64,000 nucleotides of DNA from assembly GCF_027579695.1 (NCBI RefSeq), contig NC_083586.1, forward strand, positions 7,688,001 through 7,752,000, read 5' to 3'. Both the position numbers and the translations under genes were made by a program. Source of the stretch: Neoarius graeffei (Eukaryota; Chordata; Actinopteri; Siluriformes; Ariidae). Below the pieces are notes generated by a model. The model ran no database searches. It saw nothing but the letters and a program-made list of their open reading frames with translations, and was not told the origin of the DNA. Positions 1 to 10,705 of the stretch are shown here, piece by piece (within the stretch, counting starts at the first letter, position 1; each line of letters begins with the position of its first letter).

Positions 1-11
1 TTGCCTGGGAC

Positions 12-1367
12 ATGACTACGGACACCTTCACATTCACCATTCCTAAGTCGCAGAAGCCTTTTACATGCAGAGGCGTTCTGTCCACAATTAACAGCTTGTT
101 CGATCCACTCGGATTCTTAGCACCTGTGATGATTCAAGGCAGGTTTCTCCTGAGAGAATTAGTGTCCCAAGGTACAGACTGGGATATGCCATTACCTGAT
201 GAGAAGTTCCTCAAGTGGCAGAGATGGCAGGAGTCTCTGCAGGAGCTGAATCAGCTGAACATTCCTCGCACTTACGCTTCCTTCCCAGTAACGACAGCAA
301 AGTGCACAGAGCTATGTGTCTTTTCTGATGCTTCAGTGAAGGCGATTGCAGCGGTAGCTTACCTCAAGGTAGAGGATGAGAATGGCCACACAGAAGTAAG
401 CTTTGTGTTGGGCAAGGCCAAGCTTGCACCTCTGACGGAGCTCACTATCCCCAGACTGGAGCTTTGCACAGCAGTGTTAGCTACAGAGATCGCAGACCAG
501 GTCAAAGAAGAATTAGGCCAAGCACTGGGCAAGATCACGTTCTTCACTGACAGTAAGGTGGTATTGGGCTACATCAACAACAGGTCCAGAAGGTTTTACG
601 TGTTTGTGAGTAATCGCATACACCGGATCTGGCAGTCCAGTCACCCAAGTCAGTGGAGGTATGTTGCCACCAAGAACAATCCAGCAGACCATGCTATGAG
701 GTCAGTGTCAGCAACCCAGCTTCAAGCAACCAATTGGCTTACCGGACCAAAGTTCTTGCTACAGCCAAACAGCTCATCACCAGATGAAAGTGGCTTTCAG
801 TTGATCAATCCGGATGCAGATCCAGAACTTCATCCTGAGGCCGCAACTTTCCTGACCAAGGTTACAGGGACACAGCTGAACTCACAACGCTTTGAGAGGT
901 TTTCATCCTGGGAGCGTCTGACAAGAGCCGTAGCACTTCTGAGGCACATAGCCCAGAGTTTCCACGAACTCTCACCTGACACAGGATGTGTCAGATGGCA
1001 TCTCTGTAAGAAAGGAGTAACAGCTTCAGAGCTTACCGCCACAGAGCACGTCATCATCAAAACTGTACAGCATGAGGTGTACGCAGATGAGATAAGATGT
1101 ATTCAGCAGGGACAAGACTTACCTGCACAGAGTCCTTTGAAGAAACTTCACCCTGTGTTAGACACAGAGGGTCTGCTATGTGTTGGAGGCCGAATCACTC
1201 ACTCGAACTTGCCGACTGATGAGTCTCACCCACTCCTTATTCCTGGCAAGCACCATGTTGCCACATTGCTCATTCATCATGACCACTTCAGAGTGCAACA
1301 CCAAGGAAGGCACTTCACTGAAGGAGCAGTGCGTGCAAGTGGTCTATGGATAGTGGGAGCTAAGTGA
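12..1367 (+). pseudogene. BEL/Pao Pol: RT end, RNase H-like domain, integrase zinc-binding region
   Basis: The 451-residue segment opens near the end of the RT, with a DPLGFLAPV block at about residues 31-39 that is characteristic of Pao-type polymerases. An RNase H-like region follows, with VFSDAS at about 103-108, LELCTAV at about 150 and FFTDSK near 177. The last 100 residues hold the integrase zinc-binding part, including LIHHDHFRVQHQG near residue 425. The frame is ended by TGA at 1365-1367, just before the integrase core, where related proteins usually have a basic residue. The protein would act in the cytoplasmic particle to copy and process retrotransposon RNA. The true start is outside the window. 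Confidence 0.8.
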
Positions 1368-2411
1368 GCCATCAGCAGCGTGGTGTTCAAGTGTGTGATA
1401 TGCAGGCGGTTGCGTGGCAAACTAGAACAGCAGCAGATGGTGGACCTTCCTCAAAAGCACCTAAAGCAGGAACCTCCATTCACCTACGTAGGGTTGGACG
1501 TCTTCGGACCCTGGTAGGTCATAACCCGACGGACCTGAGGTGGCAGTGCCAATAGCAAGAGATGGGCAGTACTGTTCACGTGCATGTCCACAAGAGCAGT
1601 TCACATAGAAGTGATTGAGACAATGAGTGCCTCAAGCTGCATCAATGCCCTCCGCAGGTTCTTCGCAATTAGGGGACCAGCGAAACAGCTATGTTCAGAT
1701 CGTGGAACGAACTTTGTGGGTGCCAACTCCAACTTGAAGGCTGCAATGGAAGCTGATGAAGAAAGTGTGAATACTTACCTGTGTTCTCAGAGGTGCACCT
1801 GGGTCTTCAACCCACCACATGCCTCCAATATGGGTGGGAGCTGGGAGCGCATGATAGGTACAGTACGTCGTATCGTTGATTCTATGTTGCTCCAAGCTGG
1901 AAGATCAAAGGTCACTCACGAAGTCCTGTGTACGTTTATGGCGGAAGTCACCACTATAATTAACTCCAGGCCGTTAATACCAGTCTCCTCAGATCCTGAA
2001 GTGCCACTGATATTTACTCCAGTGATGCTGCTCACGCAGAAGAGTGGTACCCCACCAGCTCCTCCTGCAGACGGCTCAGAGGCCAGTCTGTTGAAGCAGC
2101 AATGGAAGAGAGTACAGGCCTTAACAGAGACATTCTGGGCAAGATGGAGACGGGAGTACTTGAGCGTACTTCAAGCCAGGCAGAAGTGGCACATTAAGAA
2201 ACCAAACCTCAAGGAAGGAGACATAGTGCTATTGAAAGACAAGCAAGCCAGAAGAAATGAGTGGTCCATTGGAAGAGTTGAGAAGACCTTCCCAAGTGAT
2301 GATGGACTTGTCAGAAAAGTGGACGTCAAGGTTGCATCTCATCATCCGCCGAAGACTTACCTGAGACCTGTCTCTGACATGGTTCTACTCCTGGAGGCAG
2401 AGACTGTTTAG
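1368..2411 (+). pseudogene. BEL/Pao integrase core and DUF5641-like C-terminus
   Basis: This continues the same reading frame after the TGA at 1365. Two more in-frame stops follow, TAG at 1515-1517 and TGA at 1536-1538. From 1584 an uninterrupted 275 residues follow. The core reads STRAVHIEVIETM, then CSDRGTNF (second catalytic Asp) and NPPHASNMGGSWERMIG (catalytic Glu region). The C-terminal part, KEGDIVLLKDKQARRNEW, is the DUF5641 pattern of BEL integrases. The frame stops at TAG 2409-2411, immediately before the purine tract and LTR. Because all pieces share one frame, the damage is point mutation and not frameshift. Confidence 0.8.
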
Positions 2412-2421
2412 GTTAAGGGGG

Positions 2422-2587
2422 TGTGGCATCTAGGGATGCCAGGCAGGGAGTGTGATGCCATGGGGAACATATTTTGATAAGGGCTTTTATTTTGACATTC
2501 TAATTTCTAAGACTTTGGTGTGATGTAACTTCCTGTTTCTGGAGTAGCCATTTTTCAGTTGTTCAAGGTGAAGGACACATGTCAGCT
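2422..2587 (+). repeat. BEL/Pao 3' LTR, left part (U3)
   Basis: The LTR seems to start with TGTGGCATC right after the AAGGGGG tract at 2415-2421, which would be the polypurine tract. The LTR is interrupted at 2587 by a LINE insertion and resumes at 7864. The bases at 2571-2587 are the left copy of the 17-bp target duplication. Confidence 0.6.
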
Positions 2588-2792
2588 GGAATTCATTGGA
2601 GGGAGAGGCAGGGGTGACTGTTTCAAGTCGAGGAGCGATCCGGTGGTGAAGTTTGACCAGATTAGATAGTTTTTGCTGCTCGGTCCAGCATTTTGGAAGT
2701 GTGGGGAAGCTTTTTATTTCAGTTGTCTTTTTTTTAATTGCTATTATTTACGAGTCTTTGTGTACGGTTTTCATGTTTGTTTTGGTGGAATT

Positions 2793-3962
2793 ATGGATGA
2801 GTGTAGTGGTGGTGGGGGAGAGGACGAGGCATTTAGGGAACAACTGTATAGCCAGTGGATTAACTCTAGGATGAATGCTAACCAGAAGCAGGGACAGGGG
2901 AAAAGATATTTAGAATTGGATGAGGATGAGGGAGACAGGGTTGTGAGAAGGAGAGTGTGGCAGGAGGATGAATTAAAAGTAGTTGTAAGGTTCAAGGAAG
3001 GGTATGACATTGGTAAAGTTGGTTTGATTTCTTTAACAAATGGATTGAAGAAGGTGTTGGGAGAAATAGAGAGAGCGTATACAGTGTGGGGTGGGAGACT
3101 GCTCATCCAGTGTAAAAATAGTGGCCAGAGGGATAAGGCGCTGAAATTACAGTCAATTTGCAAGTTGGATGTGAGCGAGATTAGGGTATTTGGAGAGCGG
3201 GGAGCGAAAGGGGTTATATCAGGGATTCCCCTGGGTGAGAAATTGGATGAGCTTAAGAAAGCCATTAAAGGAGGGATGGTATTGAGCTTGAAAAGATTAC
3301 AAGCAAAGTGAAATGGTGAAAAGGTGGACAGCATGACTGTCCTCCTGGAGTTTAAGGAGAGAGTGCTACCGGAGAGAGTAATGGTGGGATACATGAGTTT
3401 TTATGTGCAGGAATATGTCCCTCCTCCAGTTAGGTGCTACAAATGTCAGAGATATAGGCACATAGCAAAAGTCTGTAAAAGTAAGCCGCAATGTGGGAAG
3501 TGTGGAGGTGAGCATGAATATGGACAATGTGGGGATAGTGAAATCAGGAAATGCTGTAACTGTGGGGGGGACCATGTGGCAGCGTATGGTGGATGCCCAG
3601 TCAGGAAAAAGGCAGCAGTAATTCAACAGGTGAGATCCTTTAGGAACCTGTCTTACGCTGAAGCGGTTAAGGTTGTTCACAGTGAGGGGAAAGAGGGAAG
3701 TCAGAAGGAAGCGCATGCACAGGGTATGTTAAAAGGATCAGAAGGAAAGAGTAAGGGGGAGGCGATATCCCCTGAGAAATTGATACTGTTTATAGCATAT
3801 GTGGTTAACTGCTCTGACAATTTGAATAGCAAGACAGATAAAATTAAGATGATCGGTAAAGCTGCTTCCAAATTCCTTAATATAGGGAACGTATCTTGGG
3901 AAAGAATACAAGCAGCATTGGCTCAGAGTGAGATGAATGAACAGTCACAACCATTACTGTAA
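2793..3962 (+). pseudogene. LINE ORF1 (gag-like, CCHC zinc knuckles), one nonsense mutation
   Basis: ORF1 would start at ATG 2793 (MDECSGGGGED) and run in one frame to TAA 3960-3962, about 390 codons. It is interrupted only by TGA at 3309-3311. The C-terminal half has CYKCQRYRHIAKVC, CGKCGGEHEYGQC and CCNCGGDHVAAYGGC, three consecutive zinc-knuckle motifs that bind nucleic acid in I-type ORF1 proteins. The N-terminal half is acidic, then basic, without a clear RRM that I can read. The protein would package LINE RNA into ribonucleoprotein. An upstream in-frame ATG at 2673 exists, but 2793 gives the more typical charged start. Confidence 0.75.
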
Positions 3963-3976
3963 TACCGTTTTTAATA

Positions 3977-6900
3977 TTCCAGTGGAATGCTAGAAGTCTT
4001 GTGGCAAATGGACAGGAGTTAAAAGGATTCATACAGGATATGGAGCATAAGCCAGACATTATATGCATACAAGAAACATGGTTGAAGCCGTCGCTGGAAT
4101 TTGTTATAAAAGGGTATACAAGTGTGAGAAGAGACGGGGGGAAGGTAATGGAGGTGGATGTGCTACATTTGTGAGAAGGGGAATACAGTATAGAGAGGTG
4201 AAGAAGGGTGATGAACAAGAATACATCATAGTAGAAGTATGGACAGGAATGGGCAGTGTTAAGGTCATAAACTTCTATAATCCATGTAGGCAGCTGAAGG
4301 TGGAACAGCTAGAGGAAATCTGGGAAAATGTAGATGGTAAGGTGATATGGTGTGGGGATTTTAATGCACATAGTGCAATCTGGGGAAATAGGGATGACCA
4401 TAATGGTAGGGTGGTGGAAAGTTTTATGGAGGACAGGGGGCTGGTGTGTCTCAATGAAGGTACAGGCACAAGGATAGATGTGGTGAGGAGCTCAGACACA
4501 GCGATAGACTTAACCATAGTCACAAGTGCATTAGCACATAAATTTAGTTGGCAGGTGCACACGGAAAGTGGTATAGGTAGTGACCACTTCCCTATAATGG
4601 TTAGTGCAGTTCTGGAGGTGGAGAGGGTAGATGAAGTAAGAGATGGGAAATGGGTCTTAGGAAAAGCAGACTGGGACAAATTTGGGGAGTTAAGTAATCA
4701 AGGGCTGATAAATATTGATATGTGCCAAAGTGTTGAAGGGTTATGCCTTAGTATTTGTGGCAGTATTATAGGTGTGGCACAAAGGGCTATTCCTATGACA
4801 AAGCCAAAAAGTCTGACTAAAATAGTGCCATGGTGGACTAAGGAATGCAGTGAAGCCATTAAACAAAGAAACAAGCCTTTTAGAATTAAAAAAAAGACAC
4901 ATAATTACCAGTGTCTGATAGAGTATAAGATGTCTCAAGCCCAGGTAAGAAGAGTGATTAAGAGGACAAAGAAGGAGTATTGGAGACAGTTCTGCAGTTC
5001 TCTTGGGCGCACAACTCCTATTGAACAAGTGTGGGGAATGATTAAGAAGATGAGGGGTAACAGAAGGGAATATGAATACCCAGTACTGGTGGAAGAAGGG
5101 AAGGTTATGATAAACAGTAAAGACAAGGCAGAGGCAATTGTGAAGACCTTAGTTAAAGTACATAGTTCAGGAAACCTAAGCCTGGATGAGGTAAGGGCTA
5201 AACAGAGTATAATGGCAAAGTATGAAATGCAGGAGAATGTAGGGGAAGAAGGAGTGTTGAATGGGTTATTTACACTTCAGGAGTTAAACAGTGCTCTGCA
5301 TAAGGTAGGTAGGTCTACTCCAGGAAGGGATAGAATATGTTATTCTATGCTAGAACACCTGAGTGATGAGGGTAAAGGAGTATTGCTTCACTTATATAAT
5401 AAGGTGTGGGAAGAGGGAGTACTCCCCCAATCATGGAAGGAATCTATCATTATTCCAATACAGAAACCTGGAAAGGACCCTAAAAATCCTGGCAGCTATA
5501 GGTCAATAGCATTGACTTCCCAGATGGGGAAAACACTTGAAAGAATGGTCAATGATAGAATGGTATATTTCCTAGAGACCAGAGGGTTGATACAGAAATA
5601 TCAGTCAGGTTTTAGGAAGGGCAGAAGCACAATGGACCCAACAATACCATTGGAGGATGTCATAAGAAAGGCACAAGTCAATAAAGAGACTGTTGTAGCA
5701 GTGTACTTTGACATTGAGAAGGCGTATGATATGTTGTGGAAGGAGGGATTGCTTGTTAAACTGTCTCAGCTTGGTATAAGAGGCAGCATATGGCAATGGG
5801 TTAGAAATTTCCTATCAGACAGGAAAATCAAAGTCAGAATCAATGGTGTTTTTAGCAATGAATATGAGGTCGATAATGGAACCCCACAAGGTAGCATAAT
5901 AAGCCCATTATTGTTTACAGTAATGATAAATGATGTTTTTAAGAATATAGACAAGTCCATAGATGTTGCTTTATTTGCTGATGATGGTGCTATGTGGAAA
6001 AGAGGAAGGAACATAGATCATATTGTACATAAAATGCAGCAAGCAGTGGATACGGTACAAAAATGGGCTCTTGAATGGGGCTTTAGGATATCTGTGGAAA
6101 AGACAAAAGTTATGTTCTTCACAAGGAGATCAATACATCAGGACTCGAGAGTAACAATGGGGGGTAAAGAGTTGGAGAGGGTGAACCACTTTAAGTACCT
6201 TGGTATATGGTTTGATAAACCGTTAACCTGGGCAGTGCACATCCAGAAAATTATAGAAAAGTGTAAAAGAGTATTAAATGTTATGCAATGTCTGAAAGGT
6301 ATAGAGTGGGGGGCTGATAGGCAGGCATTAAAGTCCGTTTATACAGGGTTAATAAGATCAGTGATTGATTATGGGTGCATTGTGTATAGGTCTGCTGCTG
6401 AGTCTACACTAAATAAGCTAGACATTGTACAGTATCGAGCCCTACGACTGTGTATGGGAGCTATGAAAACCTCACCTGTGGCAGCCTTACAAGTGGAGCT
6501 GGGGGAGATGCCTTTACACCTGCGGAGAGATCAGTTGTCACTGGTATACTGGGCTAATCTTAAGGGTCACCAGGAGGGTCACATAGGCCTAAATACACTG
6601 ATGAACTGTCAAGAGAGAGGAAATGAGAGAGTCAGAAGCTTTGGTTGGATTATTGAAGAGAAGGCAAGAGAAATGGAGATCAACAACCTAAACATTTGTC
6701 ATACAGTATCATATTCTGCAGTTCCTTTGTGGACCTTAGAGATGCCTGCAGTTGACCTAGGCCTCCTGGAGGCAAGAGAGGAGATAGAAGTAGACAAATT
6801 TTATGTTGCATGGTATATTCAGAGCCAGTATGGGGATAGATCTATTATATATACAGATGCATCTAAGAGAGAGGATAATCAAGTAGGGGCTGCATTTGAC

Positions 6901-7710
6901 ATCCCTATGATAAAAATTGCTGTTAAGAAAAGACTGAGCGACAACTTGGCTGTATATACAGCGGAACTAGTGGCTGTTTTATTAGCTCTATCCTGGGTGG
7001 AAAGTAATAGGTTAAGGCCACTGAATATTGTTATTGCCTCAGATTCAACTTCAGCATTGTACAATATTAAGAATGTACAATCACAGTCTAGACGAGATAT
7101 TGTAATAGAAATAGTCCAACTGGTCAGCAGTCTGCAGAGGTCAGGAGTCAGAGTAACACTCTTGTGGGTGCCAGCACACATTGGAGTGGTAGGGAATGAG
7201 CTAGCAGACCAGCATGCCAAGGAAGCTGCAGATCGACCGAGTGTAGACATGAACATTAAGTACAGTAAGTCAGAACTTAAGAGCATTATTAAAGATAAAC
7301 TGAGGCAAAAGTGGCAGGATCTGTGGGACAGTGGGCAAACTGGTAGACACCTTTATAGTATCCAGAAGACAGTGGGGTGGGGCAGAATGACGCACAGAAG
7401 CACTCAGGAAGAAGACATGGTTTCAAGAATGAGGGTAGGCCACACAGGATTGAACAGCACATTGTTTTTAATGAAGAAACATGTAGATGGTAACTGTAGT
7501 ACCTGTAAAATCCAAGAAACCACTGAGCATGTCATTGAATCCTGTGTAAAATATCAGAGTGAGAGACAAGAGCTACTCAGAGGCCTTGAAGGAGAGAAAG
7601 TTAAAGTGCCCCTAAGGCTTAAAGAACTACTCCAAAGGCAATCAGGAGAGCCATGTTTTAGTCACTTATTCCATTTCATACGGGAAACTGGACTTCTTTG
7701 GAGAATATAG
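3977..7710 (+). pseudogene. LINE ORF2: AP endonuclease, reverse transcriptase, RNase H
   Basis: The endonuclease starts near 3977 (FQWNARSL, IICIQETWL), then shifts frame within the six-G run at 4136-4141; a seventh G would keep it open. From 4063 the second frame is open for 1215 residues. Numbered from 4063, motifs are GDFNAHS near 98, the endonuclease SDHFP near 173, RT blocks FDIEKAYD (near 553), GTPQGS (near 606) and FADDGAMW (near 637), then RNase H YTDAS (near 930) and VPAHIGVVGNELAD (near 1036). A C-terminal CSTCKIQETTEHVIESC motif follows. The product would nick target DNA and reverse transcribe the LINE RNA in place. Only this one frameshift disables it. Confidence 0.8.
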
Positions 7711-7863
7711 TCTACAACCCCCTTCCTTTTTTTTTTTTAAAGTCTAGAGTAGGTATAGCTAATCCAGACCCACACTCCATTTCAGAAGGTGGCGGTAATG
7801 CACACCAATTGTTGCTTGCCAACCACCAATAAAAAAGAAGAAGAAGAAGGACACACGTCAGCT

Positions 7864-8352
7864 CCTCTGAAACTTTATCTATCCTTTTGGTGTGGCATTG
7901 CCAGTAAGTACATTTATGCTGATTTACCTGTGGAAATAAATAGTTAATGAATAGATAAATAGTTTAATTGAACATTTCATGAGAAAATAAGTTAATTCAT
8001 GTGAAAACAGTAAGGCAGTTAATGTACTGGAAATGGTTCATGACTCAGCTAAATTGTTAGCAATTCCTTTGTGTGACTTACCATAGACCTAATTAGCATA
8101 GAAGCTAAGCTAAGTATAGCATTTAGTTACCTACCTGTCCTACCTATTAATGTAGATATTTTGTAATACTTACCTGATTATTTGATACTTACCTGATGTT
8201 TAGATATTATTTTATACTTACTTGCTGTATTTGTATTTATTTCAGTTTTACCTTCTTTTCAATAAACCTTGCTAACTACAAGACCTGCCTCTTCCTTGAG
8301 GGATTTGTTGAAGAGATGAGTTTGGCTGGCTGTTGGCTTTAAGAACAGTACA
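7864..8352 (+). repeat. BEL/Pao 3' LTR, right part
   Basis: The LTR resumes after the LINE target duplication. It contains a TTTTCAATAAACC polyadenylation-like signal near 8256-8268. A CA at 8351-8352 could be the terminal dinucleotide, giving an LTR of about 655 bp without the LINE. The exact right end is uncertain, because the left LTR is not in the window for comparison. Confidence 0.45.
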
Positions 8353-8658
8353 ATAACTGACCCAGGTTGTGGTCTGATTACTGATTATAGTTTCTGCCTT
8401 TGACAGTCTGTTTGTGCCTCACTGACCATTGTCTATTTAGTAATATTGCCTCTGTCTCATAATTTGGATTTGTTTGCCAGTGTGTGTATTAAGAAATAAA
8501 CACTCTGTTCTACTTTTACATCCATCTATCACCTGCACACCTGATACAATGACTCTGGGCATTCACAAGCTGTCATGATGGCATTCACGACTTTAGTACT
8601 AAATTGGACATTTGTTCATGATTATTCCTACCACATTTCCATTGCCCTTTTTAAAATT
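8353..8658. other. Unassigned stretch, possible old LTR fragment
   Basis: No coding region is visible. The part around 8490-8560 has AAATAAACACTCTGTTC followed by a pyrimidine-rich stretch and ends in CCTGATACAATG, which resembles the 3' part of a Ty3/gypsy LTR, but I cannot define its borders. Confidence 0.25.
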
Positions 8659-9100
8659 TATTTATTTATTTATTTATTTAGGTGTTGGGGGGGGATTCTT
8701 GGTCTCATTATATTTGTTCCTATGTCATTTGGTTTTATTTTTTTCTGCTTGACAAGACCAGTCACAGCTTCAGTTTGAGTGTTAAGGCCAACATCACTTT
8801 GAGTACTACCCCCAATACCTGTTGTAGCTTCAATTTCAGCATATTATATGCATCACTATCATTAACACAAGCAATATAATCATGAAGTATTAACATGGCT
8901 ATCTGTCAGTGCTAGTAACAGTAATCAATATTACTGTTGGGTTTAGCACTGACCTTTTCCACATCAGGCTCCACTGAATCAATGCTTTGGGAGACATTAG
9001 CCTTAGGTTCTGGCAACCCAGTGCTCTCCATGACATAGGAACAAATATAATGAGACCAAGAATCCCCCCCCCCCACACACACACACACACCTAAATAAAT
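8659..9100. mobile_element. 440-bp inverted-repeat element (unclassified MITE-like)
   Basis: The left arm (about 8659-8727) and right arm (about 9030-9100) are reverse complements over roughly 65-70 bp. They consist of an ATTT microsatellite, a G/C homopolymer and the shared sequence ATTCTTGGTCTCATTATATT. The 300-bp core has no convincing gene. The right arm also gained a CA run and abuts the Tc1 insertion site. Confidence 0.6.
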
Positions 9101-9101
9101 A

Positions 9102-9162
9102 CAACCCCGATTCCAAAAAAGTTGGGACAAAGTACAAATTGTAAATAAAAACGGAATGCAAT
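9102..9162 (+). repeat. Tc1 left terminal inverted repeat
   Basis: These 61 bases are a perfect reverse complement of 10643-10703. They hold the outer AAAAAAGTTGGGACA binding-site-like motif. Divergence begins right after AATGCAAT. Confidence 0.9.
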
Positions 9163-9463
9163 AATTTACAAATCTCAAAAACTGATATTGTATTCACAAT
9201 AGAACATAGACAACATATCAAATGTCGAAAGTGAGACATTTTGAAATTTCATGCCAAATATTGGCTCATTTGAAATTTCATGACAGCAACACATCTCAAA
9301 AAAGTTGGGACAGGGGCAATAAGAGGCTGGAAAATTTAAAGGTACAAAAAAGGAACAGCTGGAGGACCAAATTGCAACTCATTAGGTCAATTGGCAATAG
9401 GTCATTAACATGACTGGGTATAAAAAGAGCATCTTGGAGTGGCAGCGGCTCTCAGAAGTAAAG

Positions 9464-10483
9464 ATGGGAAGAGGATCACCAATCCCCCTAATTCTGCGCC
9501 GACAAATAGTGGAGCAATATCAGAAAGGAGTTCGACAGTGTAAAATTGCAAAGAGTTTGAACATATCATCTACAGTGCATAATATCATCAAAAGATTCAG
9601 AGAATCTGGAAGAATCTCTGTGTGTAAGGGTCAAGGCTGGAAAACCATACTGGGTGCCCGTGATCTTCGGGCCCTTAGATGGCACTGCATCACATACAGG
9701 CATGCTTCTGTATTGGAAATCACAAAATGGGCTCAGGAATATTTCCAGAGAACTTTATCTGTGAACACAATTCACTGTGCCATCCGCCGTTGCCAGCTAA
9801 AACACTATAGTTCAAAGAAGAAGCCATCTCTAAACACGATCCAGAAGCGCAGACATCTTCTCTGGGCCAAGGCTCATTTAAAATGGACTGTGGCAAAGTG
9901 GAAAACTGTTCTGTGGTCAGACGAATCAAAATTTGAAGTTCTTTATGGAAATCAGGGATGCCGTGTCATTCGGACTAAAGAGGAGAAGGACAACCCAAGT
10001 TGTTATCAGTGCTCAGTTCAGAAGCCTGCATCTCTGATGCTATGGGGTTGCATTAGTGCGTGTGGCATGGGCAGCTTACACATCTGGAAAGACACCATCA
10101 CTGCTGAAAGGTATATACAGGTTCTAGAGCAACATATGCTCCCATCCAGATGACGTCTCTTTCAGGGAAGACCTTGCATTTTCCAACATGACAATGCCAA
10201 ACCACATACTGCATCAATTACAGCATCGTGGTTGTGTAGAAGAAGGGTCCGGGTACTGAACTGGCCAGCCTGCAGTCCAGATCTTTCACCCATAGAAAAC
10301 ATTTGGTGCATCATAAAGCGGAAGATACGACAAAAAAGACCTAAGACAGTTGAGCAACTAGAATCCTACATTAGACAAGAATGGGTTAACATTCCTATCC
10401 CTAAACTTGAGCAACTTGTCTCCTCAGTCCCCAGACGTTTACAGACTGTTGTAAAGAGAAAAGGGGATGTCTCACAGTGGTAA
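9464..10483 (+). pseudogene. Tc1 transposase (DD34E) with one in-frame TGA
   Basis: The natural start is probably ATG 9464 ([13 protein letters not shown]), giving about 340 codons, the usual Tc1 length. The frame is open from upstream (9410) and broken only by TGA at 10151-10153. The N-terminus has paired helix-turn-helix regions ([15 protein letters not shown] and later [10 protein letters not shown]). Catalytic residues are present: first Asp in WSDESKF, second Asp in QHDNAKPH, and Glu in SPIENIW 34 residues after the second Asp. The enzyme would bind the terminal repeats and cut and paste the element in the nucleus. This copy is inactive because of the stop between the first and second catalytic Asp. 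Confidence 0.9.
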
Positions 10484-10642
10484 ACATGGCCTTGTCCCAA
10501 CTTTTTTGAGATGTGGTGTTGTCATGAAATTTAAAATCACCTAATTTTTCTCTTTAAATGATACATTTTCTCAGTTTAAACATTTGATATGTCATCTATG
10601 TTCTATTCTGAATAAAATATGGAATTTTGAAACTTCCACATC

Positions 10643-10703
10643 ATTGCATTCCGTTTTTATTTACAATTTGTACTTTGTCCCAACTTTTTTGGAATCGGGG
10701 TTG
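10643..10703 (-). repeat. Tc1 right terminal inverted repeat
   Basis: This is the inverted partner of 9102-9162. It is identical over 61 bp and is followed by the TA target duplication. Confidence 0.9.
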
Positions 10704-10705
10704 TA

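Larger units (their letters stand above)
1..2411 (+). mobile_element. BEL/Pao LTR retrotransposon, 3' part of pol (5' cut by window edge)
   Basis: A single reading frame (frame of base 12) runs through this block and encodes the end of reverse transcriptase, an RNase H-like region, and an integrase with a C-terminal DUF5641-type region. That order and the wording of the blocks are typical of BEL/Pao elements, not of Ty3/gypsy or retroviruses. A purine tract follows the stop codon and precedes a TG that starts the LTR, as expected for a plus-strand element. The 5' LTR, gag and protease lie outside the window. Three in-frame stops show that the copy is dead. Confidence 0.85.
2588..7846 (+). mobile_element. 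Full-length I/Nimb-like LINE inserted in the BEL LTR
   Basis: This 5.26-kb non-LTR retrotransposon has a 5' leader, a gag-like ORF1 with CCHC knuckles, and an ORF2 with endonuclease, RT, RNase H and a C-terminal Cys/His motif. RNase H within ORF2 points to the I superfamily; among fish elements Nimb is the nearest name I can give. It is flanked by 17-bp direct repeats (2571-2587 and 7847-7863) that match at 16 of 17 positions. It ends with a short AATAAA-like stretch and a GAA microsatellite. The 3' leader near 7780-7830 (GGTGGCGGTAATGCAC) is a widespread fish LINE tail. Confidence 0.85.
9102..10703 (+). mobile_element. Tc1/mariner transposon with IR/DR ends, nearly intact
   Basis: The element is 1602 bp and is bounded by TA at 9100-9101 and 10704-10705. 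The outer terminal inverted repeats start CAACCCCGATTCC and are identical over 61 bp. A second, inner copy of the AAAAAAGTTGGGACA motif occurs near 9298 on the left and in inverted form near 10495 on the right, giving an IR/DR arrangement like that of Sleeping Beauty-type elements. One transposase gene lies between. Identical ends and a single stop suggest a fairly young insertion. Confidence 0.93.

Noticed and set aside
1..2411. Exogenous retrovirus or gypsy as the source of the first block
   Set aside because: The RNase H text and the DUF5641-type end fit BEL/Pao better, and no envelope gene follows before the LTR.
2771..3394. Minus-strand frame of 207 residues
   Set aside because: It is the antisense shadow of LINE ORF1 with low-complexity Ser/Pro text.
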